NCBI RefSeq assembly: GCF_000715075.1
Contig: NC_134081.1
Coordinates: 69,184,153-69,248,152 of the forward strand
Reading direction: 5' to 3'
Length of the DNA stretch: 64,000 nucleotides
Origin: Nicotiana tabacum
Taxonomy: Eukaryota > Streptophyta > Magnoliopsida > Solanales > Solanaceae
Positions 12,701 to 23,900 of the stretch are shown here, piece by piece (position 1 is the stretch's first letter; every line of letters starts with the position of its first letter). The translations under genes and the position numbers were made by a program. The notes under the pieces are model-generated. The model was not told the origin of the DNA and searched no databases. It saw only the letters and a list, made by a program, of their open reading frames with translations.

Positions 12701-12784
12701 CTGTCGCAGTTATTTTTCAATTCCCGGCTCGTATGGTAGCAATTCTTTAGCCGAAGCTCGAGTCATGCACCAATCTTAACATGT

Positions 12785-12921
12785 AACCTGCGCACACTCA
12801 AAGAACACCAACCGTAAAAAAGGAAAAATAAAATAAAATAAAAAAGAAAACTTCCTGAATTAGCACTACAAACTATTTCAAATACTATTGATTGTCAATC
12901 CTCGGCAACGACGCCAAATTT
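12785..12921 (-). mobile_element. Athila leader and primer-binding site
   Basis: The PBS lies at 12901-12916 (minus strand TGGCGTCGTTGCCGAG, matching the tRNA-Asp-type PBS of Athila elements). It is three to five bases from the CA end of the 5' LTR at 12922. Confidence 0.85.
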
Positions 12922-14294
12922 TGACGAGCTCGAAACACACACTTAAATTATGCTCGTTAATCAAATATAGTATAGTATAATATCGTATCCACATGGATTG
13001 GATTTAAACAATATTCTCGTAGTTTCTAACTTGATCGCTATCCAAGATGATTAACAATTGAGATTTATATGATTTCTAACTAAAATTAACTAAGAGTCTA
13101 GAGTTATTGACTAGTGACAATCGAAACAAAGCTAAGCAAGGAAGTTATCAGTGGGAGGAAATAGGGGTCTATAAGATAGGTTCAAGATAATTGTTTGAGA
13201 TCTAACTCTAGATAATTCACTTCTAATGTTTAAGTGGGTATCTCGAATTCACTCAATTATCAGTTCAAACGTTCGGCAAAACTCCTCTCTCGATTAAGTC
13301 TTAACCTCACAAGATGAACCAATTTAAGCACATGAAGATATGCAAGAATGCGTAGTAGATTGGTCTGTAGGAAAACCTCTTTCGACTTTTCTTCTAACTA
13401 GGTTTAATCAATGATTCAACTAGCCTTTTTCGATTACTAAGAAGAATCCATGAACTCAGTCAACAAGATAATGCAAAGATATCACAAGTTATGCCTCTCT
13501 CGATTACATGAACAAGTGAATATAGATGCAATAATTAAATCATCCAAAAATGCTTCAATACATAAAAACTAGAGTTATAATCCAAAAACAATCATCAATA
13601 CACTAAATCCATCAAACCCTAAAGAAAACTACTCCATAGATATGGAGCAATTCATCACAAATATAATTAAAAGATAGAAAACATAAATTAAATCCAAACT
13701 CAGGTCTTGAGTGGGGAAGGAATGATGAAATCCTTGTGCTTGTGTTCTTCCAACTCCTCCTTAGCCTCCTTAGGTCGAATGTGTGTCAAAAGTCCAGAAA
13801 ATAACATTTTCCCATGTATTTATACCAAGTAGGGTCGGCCAGACGAAATCACTTTCTCCTAGCCAAAATTGGTTTTTCACTGTGCAATAATTGCACAGGC
13901 GTGGCGCATGGGGCGACGCGCCATGCAGGGCATTAATGGGGAAATCTAGAGAGTTGGTTCTGACAGGTAATAGAGATTTGCACAGCCGCGGTGCCCACGC
14001 ATCGCGGCAGTGAGGTTTTCTCAGAGTACAGATTTTTCTTGCGTTTTGACGTCCAGACTTGGTCCTCGACCCCCGAACACGATCCCGGCTTAATTCCTTG
14101 GACTTTTACTCAGACTTCAAAGCTCCAAAACACTTGAATTCATTCCATAACATCTACATAGCTCAGAATCACTCTTATAAGGCATAAACCACTCAATAAG
14201 TGCAAAACACTATCAATTAAAGCTCAAAACGAGTAAAGTGCAGTAAAATAGAGTGCAATAAGCGACTAAAACCTCAGATTATAGCCTACCATCA
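12922..14294 (-). mobile_element. Athila right (5') LTR
   Basis: This 1373-bp partner of 7683-9057 differs by an estimated few percent. A TATA-like gtatttata (rc) sits near 13817. It ends at 14294 against a plus-strand gag remnant of a different element; no matching 5-bp duplication can be found because the left end is rearranged. Confidence 0.9.
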
Positions 14295-14570
14295 AATGCG
14301 CAACCAATAAAGTGGAGAGAATTCTCCAGAGCCTTCATGGACCATTACTTACCATTGGAGATTCGGGAGGCCAAGGTTGATCAGCTTTTATCCCTACAGT
14401 AGGGTGACCTGAGTGTTCACGAGTACAACTTCAGGCTTGATTCGTTCGCCAGGTATGCCCCATCTTTGGTTGATACGATGCGAGCTAGGATACATTAGTT
14501 TGTGGCAGGGCTAACACTAGAGCTAGTCGAAGTTTGTACCACATACTCGCTGAATGACAATATGGAGTCG
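14295..14570 (+). pseudogene. Gypsy gag fragment
   Basis: The plus strand carries a broken gag core: EFSRAFMDHYLPLEIREAKV, then HEYNFRLDSFARYAPSLVD and a R-x-F-V-A-G-L tail, interrupted by stops. It is an older chromovirus-type gag that is unrelated in strand to the Athila element next to it and probably belonged to the site that element entered. Confidence 0.75.
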
Positions 14571-15529
14571 TACGGACGATCTACTTAGCTACACGTACGT
14601 GCCACTAGACACTTATGGTTGTAGTGCACCTTACGGACGGTTTGCCTTGATACGCATAAGAACCACTTTATGTTCACTTTATATGAATAGATGACGATGT
14701 AGTAAAAGATCATCAATGCAGTCATTAGAGATAGTTCAGAGTACTATGACAGTACAAGTTGTGTAGTTAGAGAGACGGACCAAGCGGTCCAAGCGATTGT
14801 GATCTGGTAAGATGATAGAGAGTACGTGGTAAGTCCACTCTTGTTCTTATCTTGCAGCAGATATTCTACTGTATTCGTTCATGTTCTTTAGTTTCCGACT
14901 TTATATATTGTTTTCTGCCATACATACTTGGTACAGTTTGTTGTATTGACATCCCATTGCTGGGGCGCTGCATTTCATGCCTGCAGGTGCAGGTAATCGG
15001 TTTGACGAGCCCTCACAGTAGACGGGATTGATCTTTAGCGGAGGATCGGTAAGATTCCATTTTATTCGGAGTGCAATCGAGTCTAGAGGTCATGGTATCA
15101 GAGTTTTGCTACACACTTATGGGTAGGTCAGGGCCCTTCCCGATCATGTTTGATGTCAAATACTCTTAGAGGCTTTTATAGGAACAAGTTCAGTATGTAT
15201 AGTATGTTAGTAGAATTTCGGCCCTCGTTTATGTTTTCCTTTTGGATTGTCCGGTATTGATACTCATAGTGGCCTCCTCGGCTCGAACATGTATTGATAT
15301 TTTGAGTATGATGGCTAGCTGATACGATGCTTGCCCGCCTATGATATATTATGAGTTGCGACCATGTAGGTCATGATAACTTATAGTACGATAGAGTTCG
15401 GCCATGTCAGCCTATGTATGTTCTGGGTTACGTCCAGCATTAAAGAGTTGCAGAGTGGGTTCGCTTAGGCTAGTACAACACCGGGTGTCGACCATGCCCT
15501 ACCTAGATTGGGGTATGACAACAAGCCTC
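14571..15529 (+). mobile_element. Decayed gypsy LTR-derived sequence
   Basis: No coding signal is visible. The stretch contains LTR-like marks: a 'gcctgcaggtgcaggta' motif near 14980, a tRNA-iMet PBS-like tggtatcagag near 15092, and a terminal tgaca at 15525-15529. The order of parts is scrambled, so boundaries inside it are uncertain. Confidence 0.45.
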
Positions 15530-16709
15530 CAAACTACTCGAATCTAAGCCAATTAACATTTAAATAAGTCAAAACAAGCTTTAGAAACTAACCTAGTATA
15601 AAAAAGGTCTGATCTTTAACATATTTGAAAAAGTCAATAAAAAGTCAACCGCACTTGGACGAAATTCGAAATCAAGACCAAATCCCGATTATACATTCAC
15701 TCCTAGGTCTAAATATGTAATTTATTTCGAGATCCGACCTCAAATCGAGGTCTAAATCTCAAAAATATCAAATCCTAAGCTTCTACCTAACCCCGATTCT
15801 ACTCTATGAAAATCTAAATTTAAGGTTGAAAATCTATGAAAATTGATCAAAAATAAGTTAAAGCTACTAATCCTTGAGTTGGGAAATTCTCTTCAAAAAT
15901 CATCTCCCACAACGTCTAAGTCTCAAAAATGGAATAAAATGAGGTAATCCCGCAATCCTCTATTTTTACCTAGCCGCAGGGTTCGCAATTATGCAACTTG
16001 CAAATGCGAACCAGTGTTCGCAAATGCGATAATGCCCCCTAAGCTTAGAAGTCGCAAATACGACACCTAGTTCACAATTGCGAAGGTCGCAAATGCGACT
16101 CTAGCTTCGCAATTGCGAAGCTAACCTGCCCCTTCCACACTTCGCAAATGCGAGGTCCTCTTCGAAATTACGAGCAGCTCATCGCAATTGCGATGACTGC
16201 AATACCAAATATTTCCAAAACAAACAGAAATCAATCCAAAACTCAACCGAGTCCCTCGGCCCCCCACTCCAAACATCCAAACAAGGATATAAACCTCATA
16301 CGAACTCGCTCGGAAATTCAAAACATCAAAATAACATCAAGAATCACACATCAAACTTAAAGATTTCAAAGTTCGTAAACTCATTTTTTCAACTTCCACA
16401 CTAAGCATCAAAATGACCTCGCGTCACCCGGGACCCCAACCAAACATGTGTAAAAGTCCCAAATTATCATACGAACCTACCGGAATCATCAAAATACCGA
16501 TCCGAGGTTATTTACTAATAATGTTGATTGTGGTCAACTCCAACAACTAAGGTTTCAAAATCAAGTTTTCTTTGTAAAAACATATTTAAACTTTCAGGAA
16601 ATCAAAACGGACCACGCATGCAAGTCATAAATCATCAAATTAAGCTATTCAAGGTAGCACAAAATGGAACAGATAGCTAAAACTCGAAATGATCTATCGG
16701 GTCGTTACA
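15530..16709 (-). mobile_element. Truncated chromovirus LTR
   Basis: On the minus strand it begins TGTAACGACCCGATAG at 16709, the LTR start shared by the long-LTR family. It continues through the palindrome array and stops at about 15530, so only the 5' 1.2 kb remains. Confidence 0.75.
15970..16195 (-). promoter_or_regulatory. CGCAATTGCG / CGCAAATGCG palindrome array
   Basis: Alternating words CGCAATTGCGA and CGCAAATGCGA occur roughly every 15-30 bp. An ATTTTATT stretch near 15935 follows in LTR sense, at the place corresponding to the candidate core promoter near 5755. Confidence 0.5.
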
Positions 16710-16944
16710 AATTTCTAGCATGATTTCTAAAAATTCCCCTGCTCCATCCATATTTTTAATACCTAGTAATAAATAAAATTTATTATTTCTTATATACACA
16801 TATATTTGTCAAAAATCCATCTAAAAAGAGTTTATTTAATTTTATTGTTAACTTTATTTTAAAGTCAAAAAATATTTAATTATATAATTAAACTTGTACA
16901 ACCAAATATGATACATGAAATTACATTATCGCAAACAAACAAAT

Positions 16945-17060
16945 GAATACATAAAATACCACCTGAACTTGTACCCTAAATTTCTATTACACACATTTTC
17001 ATCACGGAAATATTTTTATATACTCAAGCCTTTCAGATGTGTGTCTATGATATACTACTT
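16945..17060 (+). repeat. Left long terminal inverted repeat of MULE
   Basis: GAATACATAAAATA-C-CACCT here matches the reverse complement of 20290-20458. Further blocks (CGG..ATATTTT; CCTTTCA-ATG-GT; TATGA-A-A..ACTTTT) are in the same order, giving more than 100 bp of imperfect inverted repeat. Confidence 0.7.
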
Positions 17061-18289
17061 TTATGACGTGGCATGCGCGTGCTTTTCACACAAAAAAGGT
17101 GAGTGAATTTTGAATTTTGATATGCCACATGTCCCTTTTTTATTCTTTATTTTTTCATTTTTTTAATCATCATCTTCTTTGTCAAGCACAAGCAAACAAC
17201 TCTCCAACAACAATGGAGAAACGAAAATCCGTTTATTGTTTCTCCAAAATCCCACCAGAAAACATTCCATCCTATCCATTTTATTCTACATTTTCTCCTA
17301 TATTTCCTTCCATTCTTTCTTCTCAAAAACCCCTCTTAAAAAATCTGAAAAAATCAAATATCTTGGCCTTAAAATGTATCAGACCTTCACCATCTTTTTG
17401 TTGTTTATTCTGACTACTTGAGGTAGTGCGTTGGTTCCTTTAACTTTGTTCTGGCATTAATGTGATGATGGTGAAATAAGGACTGTGAACGAAAATGTAG
17501 ATTTAAATGGAGGAAGTGGATGTGGATTCAAGGATAGGTAATGAAGAATGGTTATCGGTGGGGGAATGTTGTGCTTAGTAGTATAGTTGACGGCTGCGCG
17601 CCCCCGCCTCGGGGAGCACGACCGGTGCTCAACCGAGATAATCCGGCCGAGCAAGCCTGCTATATTTCCTTCTACCCAACTCACCCATAAATAAAAAGAA
17701 TGTAAACTTCATTAATTCACACCAAGAGGGTTCATGAACAACACTAATTCCATCACCATTTGTTACTTCATTTATAAAGTCTCAAAATACATACACTTTC
17801 ATAGTTGAAGTGGAATATGTAATACATATATGACATTACATCTTGACCTTTCCAATACCAATACACAACCCACACCATGTCTACGGAGCCTCTAATAGAT
17901 ACAAAAGAGTACAATGATAGTGCCGGCAACAAGGCTCCGCCTATACCTCAAAACATAATACACATACAACAAAAGATGCATGACCCCGAAATGAAGTGAG
18001 GCTCACCAAGCCAACCGGGAAGAGAGTGTATCGTTTTCAATGGCCAATGCCCTCCGCTGTGGAATCACCTGCATCCATTAAAGATATAGCGCCCCCGAAA
18101 AAAGGGACGTTAGTACATGTCGAATAGTACTAGTATGAAAATCAAAAACCTATGCAAGGACTAGGAAATACAACATGGATATGATGAATCATGGTAACAA
18201 TAAAAGGCTTAGTTAGCCGTTAAAGCCATCGCAAATTTATTAAGAGCTTTCAATAACATTTATAAATTCTTAAGTCGGGGATCCTCTAC

Positions 18290-18565
18290 AACTACCTTTA
18301 TACAAAGCGGCCATGCCGCCTTACCCCAATGTATGCGGGTGGAGGTACAATTACAATATTAGAAACTCTACACAAAGCGGCCCTGCCGCCTCACTCCAAT
18401 GTATGCGGGTAGAGGTGTATTCACAATATCACAAACTCTACACAAAGCGGCTCTGTCGCCTCACCCCAATGTATGCGGATGGAGGTGTATTCACAATACC
18501 ACAACTCTACACAAAGGGGCCTGCCGCCTTACCCCAATATATGCTGGTTGAGGTGTATTCACAAT
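18290..18565 (-). repeat. About 62-bp tandem repeat with GCGGC..GCCGC cores
   Basis: Four units carry the core gcggccctgccgcct followed by a shared ccccaatgtatgcggg segment. Each core is an inverted repeat that can form a short hairpin. Confidence 0.85.
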
Positions 18566-19494
18566 GTCACACTTCGGATTCCCAAAACGATAATAGTTGG
18601 TACAAAAGAGTTCTCTTTCAAATCAACCATTTAGCACCTTTGGCCTTAGCAATAGTAGGTTCATAAGGTTTCATCATATGAGAAATAAGTGTTTAATCAC
18701 ATTAATTTCATACAAGATCTTTTTCCCCAAAGGGGTATAACATAATTAAGTCAAAAATAGAGAATCATTAACACACGAGGGTTCTGACACATTATGCCAA
18801 TCGGAAATCGATTTTACTAGTTTGAATACCCCACATCAATAATGTTCCATATTCGAACTTCACACGATGGAGTTTTGTAAGAACACGGGAATTCCAATAC
18901 CAGAAAAAGAGTTTAGCCTTCATACCCTTTGAGCTTTCCTTAATTCACTACACCATTTCGAAAATCCTAGCAACTTTGATCTATTTAGAGACATAGCAAA
19001 ATTGAACACAAATTAGGAAGATATTCATGGTTTCAGTTCATTTGAGCATTTTATCAAACACTAGATGTGCAAATTTGATTACAAGGTTCTTCCACAAGAT
19101 TTTTTTTCACTCCACAACTAATTAAATACAAAGAGTTTACTCATACTAGTTCAATTACCTCCCCACCATCCTCATAGCTACATACATACGTAAATAACAA
19201 CTCTCATACCCAAGAAACATACTCCCAATTACCCGTCTTCTACCTAAACTCGAAATTAAAGACTAGGGATAGAACCTTACCTCTTGGATGAAAAGCTTAT
19301 GAGATTTCTTGTTAAATTTTAAAGCTTGGACAAGATGTTGATGAACAAAGCACTTGGGGCTTACTTCTCTCTCTATAGAACACTCCCTTATTCTCTCTAA
19401 AATGACAGGTTTTTTCCTTTAAAATGAGCCCCAAGGGCTTTTAATCAAAATAGGATCGGGTAAAAAAAAATTAGAAAAATGAAGCCCCGACACA

Positions 19495-19790
19495 GATCTG
19501 CGATCGCATATGCGACCGCATAACACTTCTGAGGTCCGCAAAATGGACCGCATAATGGCCCTTCGGAACTGGGCACTTCTGCCTCACTCTGCGACCAGTC
19601 TGCGATTCGCAGACCAATTCTGCGGTCGCATAATATGCCCCAGAATTCCCCTCCGAAAATTTTTATGCTGGATCTGTGATGGGTTGTGCGGCCCGCGAAA
19701 TGATTATGCGGCCACATACTGGACCGCATAATGGCTCAAAAATTTGCCCAGATTTGTGCTTCAGTCTGCGGTAGATCTGCAGTCCGCAGA
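19495..19790 (-). promoter_or_regulatory. CGCATATGCG / TGCGGTCGCA palindrome array
   Basis: Words such as CGATCGCATATGCGACCG, TGCGGTCGCATA and CTGCGATTCGCAG are repeated through 300 bp. This is a different word set from the other LTRs but the same self-complementary, CpG-rich design. Confidence 0.5.
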
Positions 19791-20289
19791 AACGCCCTGC
19801 ACTTCCAAAAATTTTCTTCAACTCCCCAATGCACTGTTCAACCCAAGAAGTCCGAACGCCGCGAAGAATCTCTACAATCATCAACGCATAAGTCTACCTC
19901 GGCATCACGAAATCCCGAGTTTTGGGTGAAATTTTTCGGGGCCTTACAACGCGCGAAACGTGCCAATTTGGAAATATTTTCTTCAGAGGAGTATGGTGGT
20001 GCCGAGCGACGACTATGGAGGATGGGTGGCAAAGCATTGGCTGAGTAAGGATTTCATGGTGGTGGAGAGTTAATTGGGTGGTGAGAGAGGAATTTTCTTG
20101 GAAAATGAAACATGTAAAGCATGTCTTTGTCAAAAAGTGAGAGGGATTTTCGGTGATTAGGGGTTCACGGCCGGGCGATGGTGGAGTCCGTGCTTGGGAA
20201 GAAGAAGAACATGAGTATTTTTAATAGTTTTCTTTATTTTTAAATATTTTTTTATTTTTCTTAAGTTAATACACGTGTCGTCATCTCAT

Positions 20290-20458
20290 TAGTGCGTAAT
20301 ATACACTTATTTGAAAATGAAAAGAGTGGTCAAATACAAAAGTGATGTGTCATAAATACGCATTTGAAAGGTTTGGTGTGTCAAAATATCACCGTAATCA
20401 ACTCAACTGCTATGTAAGAGGGATTTGAGTAAAAATTTAGGTGTTATTTTATGTATTC
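20290..20458 (-). repeat. Right long terminal inverted repeat of MULE
   Basis: This is the reverse complement partner of 16945-17060 and ends near 20458 with gtattc. Confidence 0.65.
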
Positions 20459-20992
20459 TGCCTTAAATCTATGTAATTATTCCATCGTGTATTACTAGGC
20501 TGAACACCAAATCCGATTACGATATGTCCATCCAATCAGACTCTAGAGGTCAACCAAATATAATTAGATTATTGTTTTGTTATTGTACGTAATTATTTTT
20601 TGCAAAAAGTCATCCAAACACAATTTGCAAAACTTCTTGCAAATTGTATATACGTACAACACGTCACAACAAGAGCGTGCATATACGTACTTGTATACAT
20701 GTAATGTACAAATATAAAATACAAAATTCCTTTGCAAAATCCTCTCTCGTCACGCTAGTAATTTCACGCCCCTTTCTCTCTCTAAAAGAAATTTCCCTTT
20801 TCCACTCTCTCTAGCAATCTCATGCACGGACATTTCGCGTGGAATTGGAAATTAGCGCACAAGAATTTCATCGATCGACTGTGATAAAGAGGGGAAAGAT
20901 GTGATTCGTTAACAATTTTCAGTTAATATTTTATGCAAATTTCACTAGATTGGATATTATTTGGATATTTACCTAGGGTATTATAGTGTCGC
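20459..20992 (+). promoter_or_regulatory. UPF3 upstream region and 5' leader
   Basis: Between the MULE and the start codon are about 530 bp. The part at 20755-20850 is rich in CT runs (ctctctct tracts), typical of plant 5' leaders and core promoters. A clear TATA box was not found. The upstream limit of the promoter is set by the transposon, which ends about 530 bp before the start codon. Confidence 0.45.
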
Positions 20993-23900
20993 ATGAAGAA
21001 TCGGCGAACCAAAGTCGTTGTGCGGCACTTGCCGCCGACGCTTTCTCAGTCCACGCTTCTCGAGCAGGTTGATTCTCGCTTCGCTGGTCGGTACAACTGG
21101 TTCACTTTTCGCCCTGGCAAGACGAGGTTAGGGTTTCCATAAATAGCAATTAAGAATTTTTTTAATTTTATGTATTTGTGTACTGTATACAAAATTATGT
21201 TTTTGTATTTGTATGTATGTGGTTTCTGACTACAATATCTTCTGTAATCGTTATTTATATTGCTTGGCAGCTTTATTATTATTTTTTATATATTTTGTAT
21301 TTTGTCTGGTTTCTTTTCTACAGCAAATAACTGATATTTATGTGATTTGTCTATTTATTGTTACTACTTATAGTAGTAACTCTTTACTTTTGGATATTGC
21401 TTGTGACTTTATATTATTTTTTTTATATTTTTTCCAGTTTCCCTTTATTATGCTTTATCTTAGTGCTATTAATTCCTTAAGCTTGTGATTGTGGATACTT
21501 GTTGCTGTGAGTTATGTGTCAGATGAAGTTCAGTATTTCTGGAGTGTTTCATTTTTTTCATATTTATTAAGAAATGTAAGAGTTTATTTGATCCAGCACT
21601 AGGGAAAAAGGGGGGGGGGGTATTGATGTAGTAGCATTCAATAATTGACATACTTGCTCGTGTTTACAAAATTATGCTTTGCTTTGTGTTTCACCATAGC
21701 CATCTTTTTAATGCCCATTAGAAACACATATCTTGAAATGTTCCTTCTCCACAGAAGGGGGTAGTAAGGTGGTACTTGTTTTAAAGGAATGCCTGAAACC
21801 CCCTGGTATTGATGAGATAGTGAGGGGTATTAAAAGGAAAGGAAATCAATATGGTGCTAACGTACTACGCCATGGTGTTATTAGCAAAATCTTGTTTTTA
21901 TATATAATATTAACTTTTCACTTTATAAAATTTAAATAATGTGGGCACCGGTGTTATGGAGAGATGGTTGGGATTCTCTATCCTTAGTTCCTTACCAAAT
22001 GTCTCAGGTTCAAGCCTTAGAATAAAAAACCCCCTGGTATTGATGAGATAGTGAGGGGTATTAAAAGGAAAGGAAATCAATATGGTGCTAACGTACTACG
22101 CCATGGTGTTATTAGCAAAATCTTGTTTTTATATATAATATTAACTTTTCACTTTATGAAATTTAAATAATGTGGGCACCGGTGTTATGGAGAGATGGTT
22201 GGGATTCTCTATCCTTAGTTCCTTACCAAATGTCTCAGGTTCAAGCCTTAGAATAAAAAACCATTTGCTCCCGAGGGTGTAACCTAGTGGTCAATGAAGT
22301 GGGGGAAAGATCATGGAAGATTAGGGTTCAAAACACTAGGTGATTTCTTTTCATCTGCCTAAGCCTTTATGGATAGAATTACCCGGTAGCTGTGCTGATA
22401 AGAGGTAACAAATGCTCGGTAAATTAGTCGAGGTGTGTGCAATTGACTACACCACTGTATAAAAAAATAAAATTTTAAAAAAGAAATTTTTTTGGTTTAT
22501 CCATAGGTTTTTTGCTTCAAAAGGAAATGAGTTGCATTGAGTTGTTCTTTTAGGCTAGGAACTGTGTTCATGTGTCATTGTATACTCCAGTGTTTGGTAT
22601 GGAGTCTAAGTATGTTGTTTGGCATTGCACAAAAAGGTGTAGCCTCCATGAAGTTGGTGAAAACCAATGTGAGTCCAGGGTTCGAATTTATAACAGAGAC
22701 AAAAGACATTTAGTGATTTGCCTCATCTGCCTAAGCCTTGATGGACAAAATTATCTGGTACTTGCTTTGGGGAAAATAGCATGTACATGTTGGAATAATC
22801 GAGGTGCACAAGTTGGCTTGGACATTGCAGTTATAAAAAAGTATATTGTTGTAGTCTTCTCTTTTTGTGAAATGATTTGAACAAAGTGCAATGTTCTTGG
22901 TACCTACAAGTATGGAGTTTCATGATTTATCCATTTTCTGTGTATCCAACTAGTTCTCCAGGGAAGGGAAAGCAAGTTAGGTTTACATTTATAACAGCTC
23001 GATGGTTGCGTATCTGTAGTTTGTGTTTGAATTAGAGCTCTCCGTGCCGTGTCCAGTATCACTTTAGCTTTTGCCTCAGATTTGTGTATGCGGTATTGTA
23101 TGTTATTTTTTTGGGGTCCGGAGTATTTTTGTTATTAATGAAGTCTTTCCCATTTTGCTAAGAAAAAAATATTATGTATGGTTTTATTCCTATTCAGAAA
23201 AACTTTTATGCATGGTTTTATTTGCATAAAGTCCGAAACTGGTCAGATTTTTTTGCTTAGTTTTTGCTTTTTTTCTATTATTTAACAAAGATTTCCTTTT
23301 CTTGACCTTTCTCATAAAAAACAAAGATTTCCTTTCCTCTATTCTATAATGTCTCGGGAAATGATTGATAGCCCTCTCCACCTAAAAAGCTGATAATTGT
23401 GCAAGTATGGTATGTTTGAAACATGAATATACTTACTTTAGACTGGTATAGTTTGATTCATTTTCCTCAACATTGGCGTTGTTGACACTTTTATGCTAAA
23501 AATTTCTTCTGCAGCCTGAAGCATCAAAGCTATTCAAGAGCCTATATTGACTTTAGAAATACAGAAGATGTTATTGAGTTCGCTGAGTTCTTTGATGGAC
23601 ACGTGTTTGTGAATGAGAAAGGTAAGCTCAAGCGCAGTTACAAGAGATCGATTGGGCATTCCTTCCATCAAGATGAAATTTGAAAATGATTTATTTGTTT
23701 ATTTATTTTGGTTCAGCTTTTGCTATTGGGTGTCTCTTTGGTCCCTTTGGTTGTCACACACTATTATGTGTTGCACTATTTCTTTTCTGGTTCCTGCTCG
23801 ATCTATCTTGCGTAGTGATCTAATCTTTTGATTGGAAAATTATTATTTTCATCTCCCGGGAATGTCTATATTAGGCACTCAGTTCAAAACAATTGTCGAG

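Larger units (their letters stand above)
17560..20200 (-). mobile_element. Gypsy LTR-derived insertion (second LTR family)
   Basis: The sequence has the layout of the other long LTRs, read on the minus strand: a palindrome array (19495-19790), a tandem array (18290-18565), a gcaggtgattcc motif near 18070, and a C/G-rich end near 17600. No gag or pol is present, so it may be a solo LTR. Exact ends and a target duplication were not resolved. Confidence 0.5.
16945..20458. mobile_element. Non-autonomous Mutator-like element
   Basis: The 3.5-kb unit is bounded by long, diverged inverted repeats and has no transposase. It holds an LTR-derived insertion from about 17560 to about 20200. The remaining internal sequence (17100-17560) is pyrimidine-rich with a short frame beginning MEKRKSVYCFSK at 17212; I do not recognise it, and it could be captured host DNA. 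A 9-bp flanking duplication could not be fixed because the exact ends are diverged. Confidence 0.6.

Noticed and set aside
18290..18565. CRISPR-like regular repeats (also 62591-63556)
   Set aside because: The units are contiguous tandem repeats without unique spacers, inside plant transposons.
22268..22840. tRNA genes suggested by A-box and B-box motifs
   Set aside because: The boxes belong to SINE heads. The sequence downstream follows the SINE body and no cloverleaf can be drawn.
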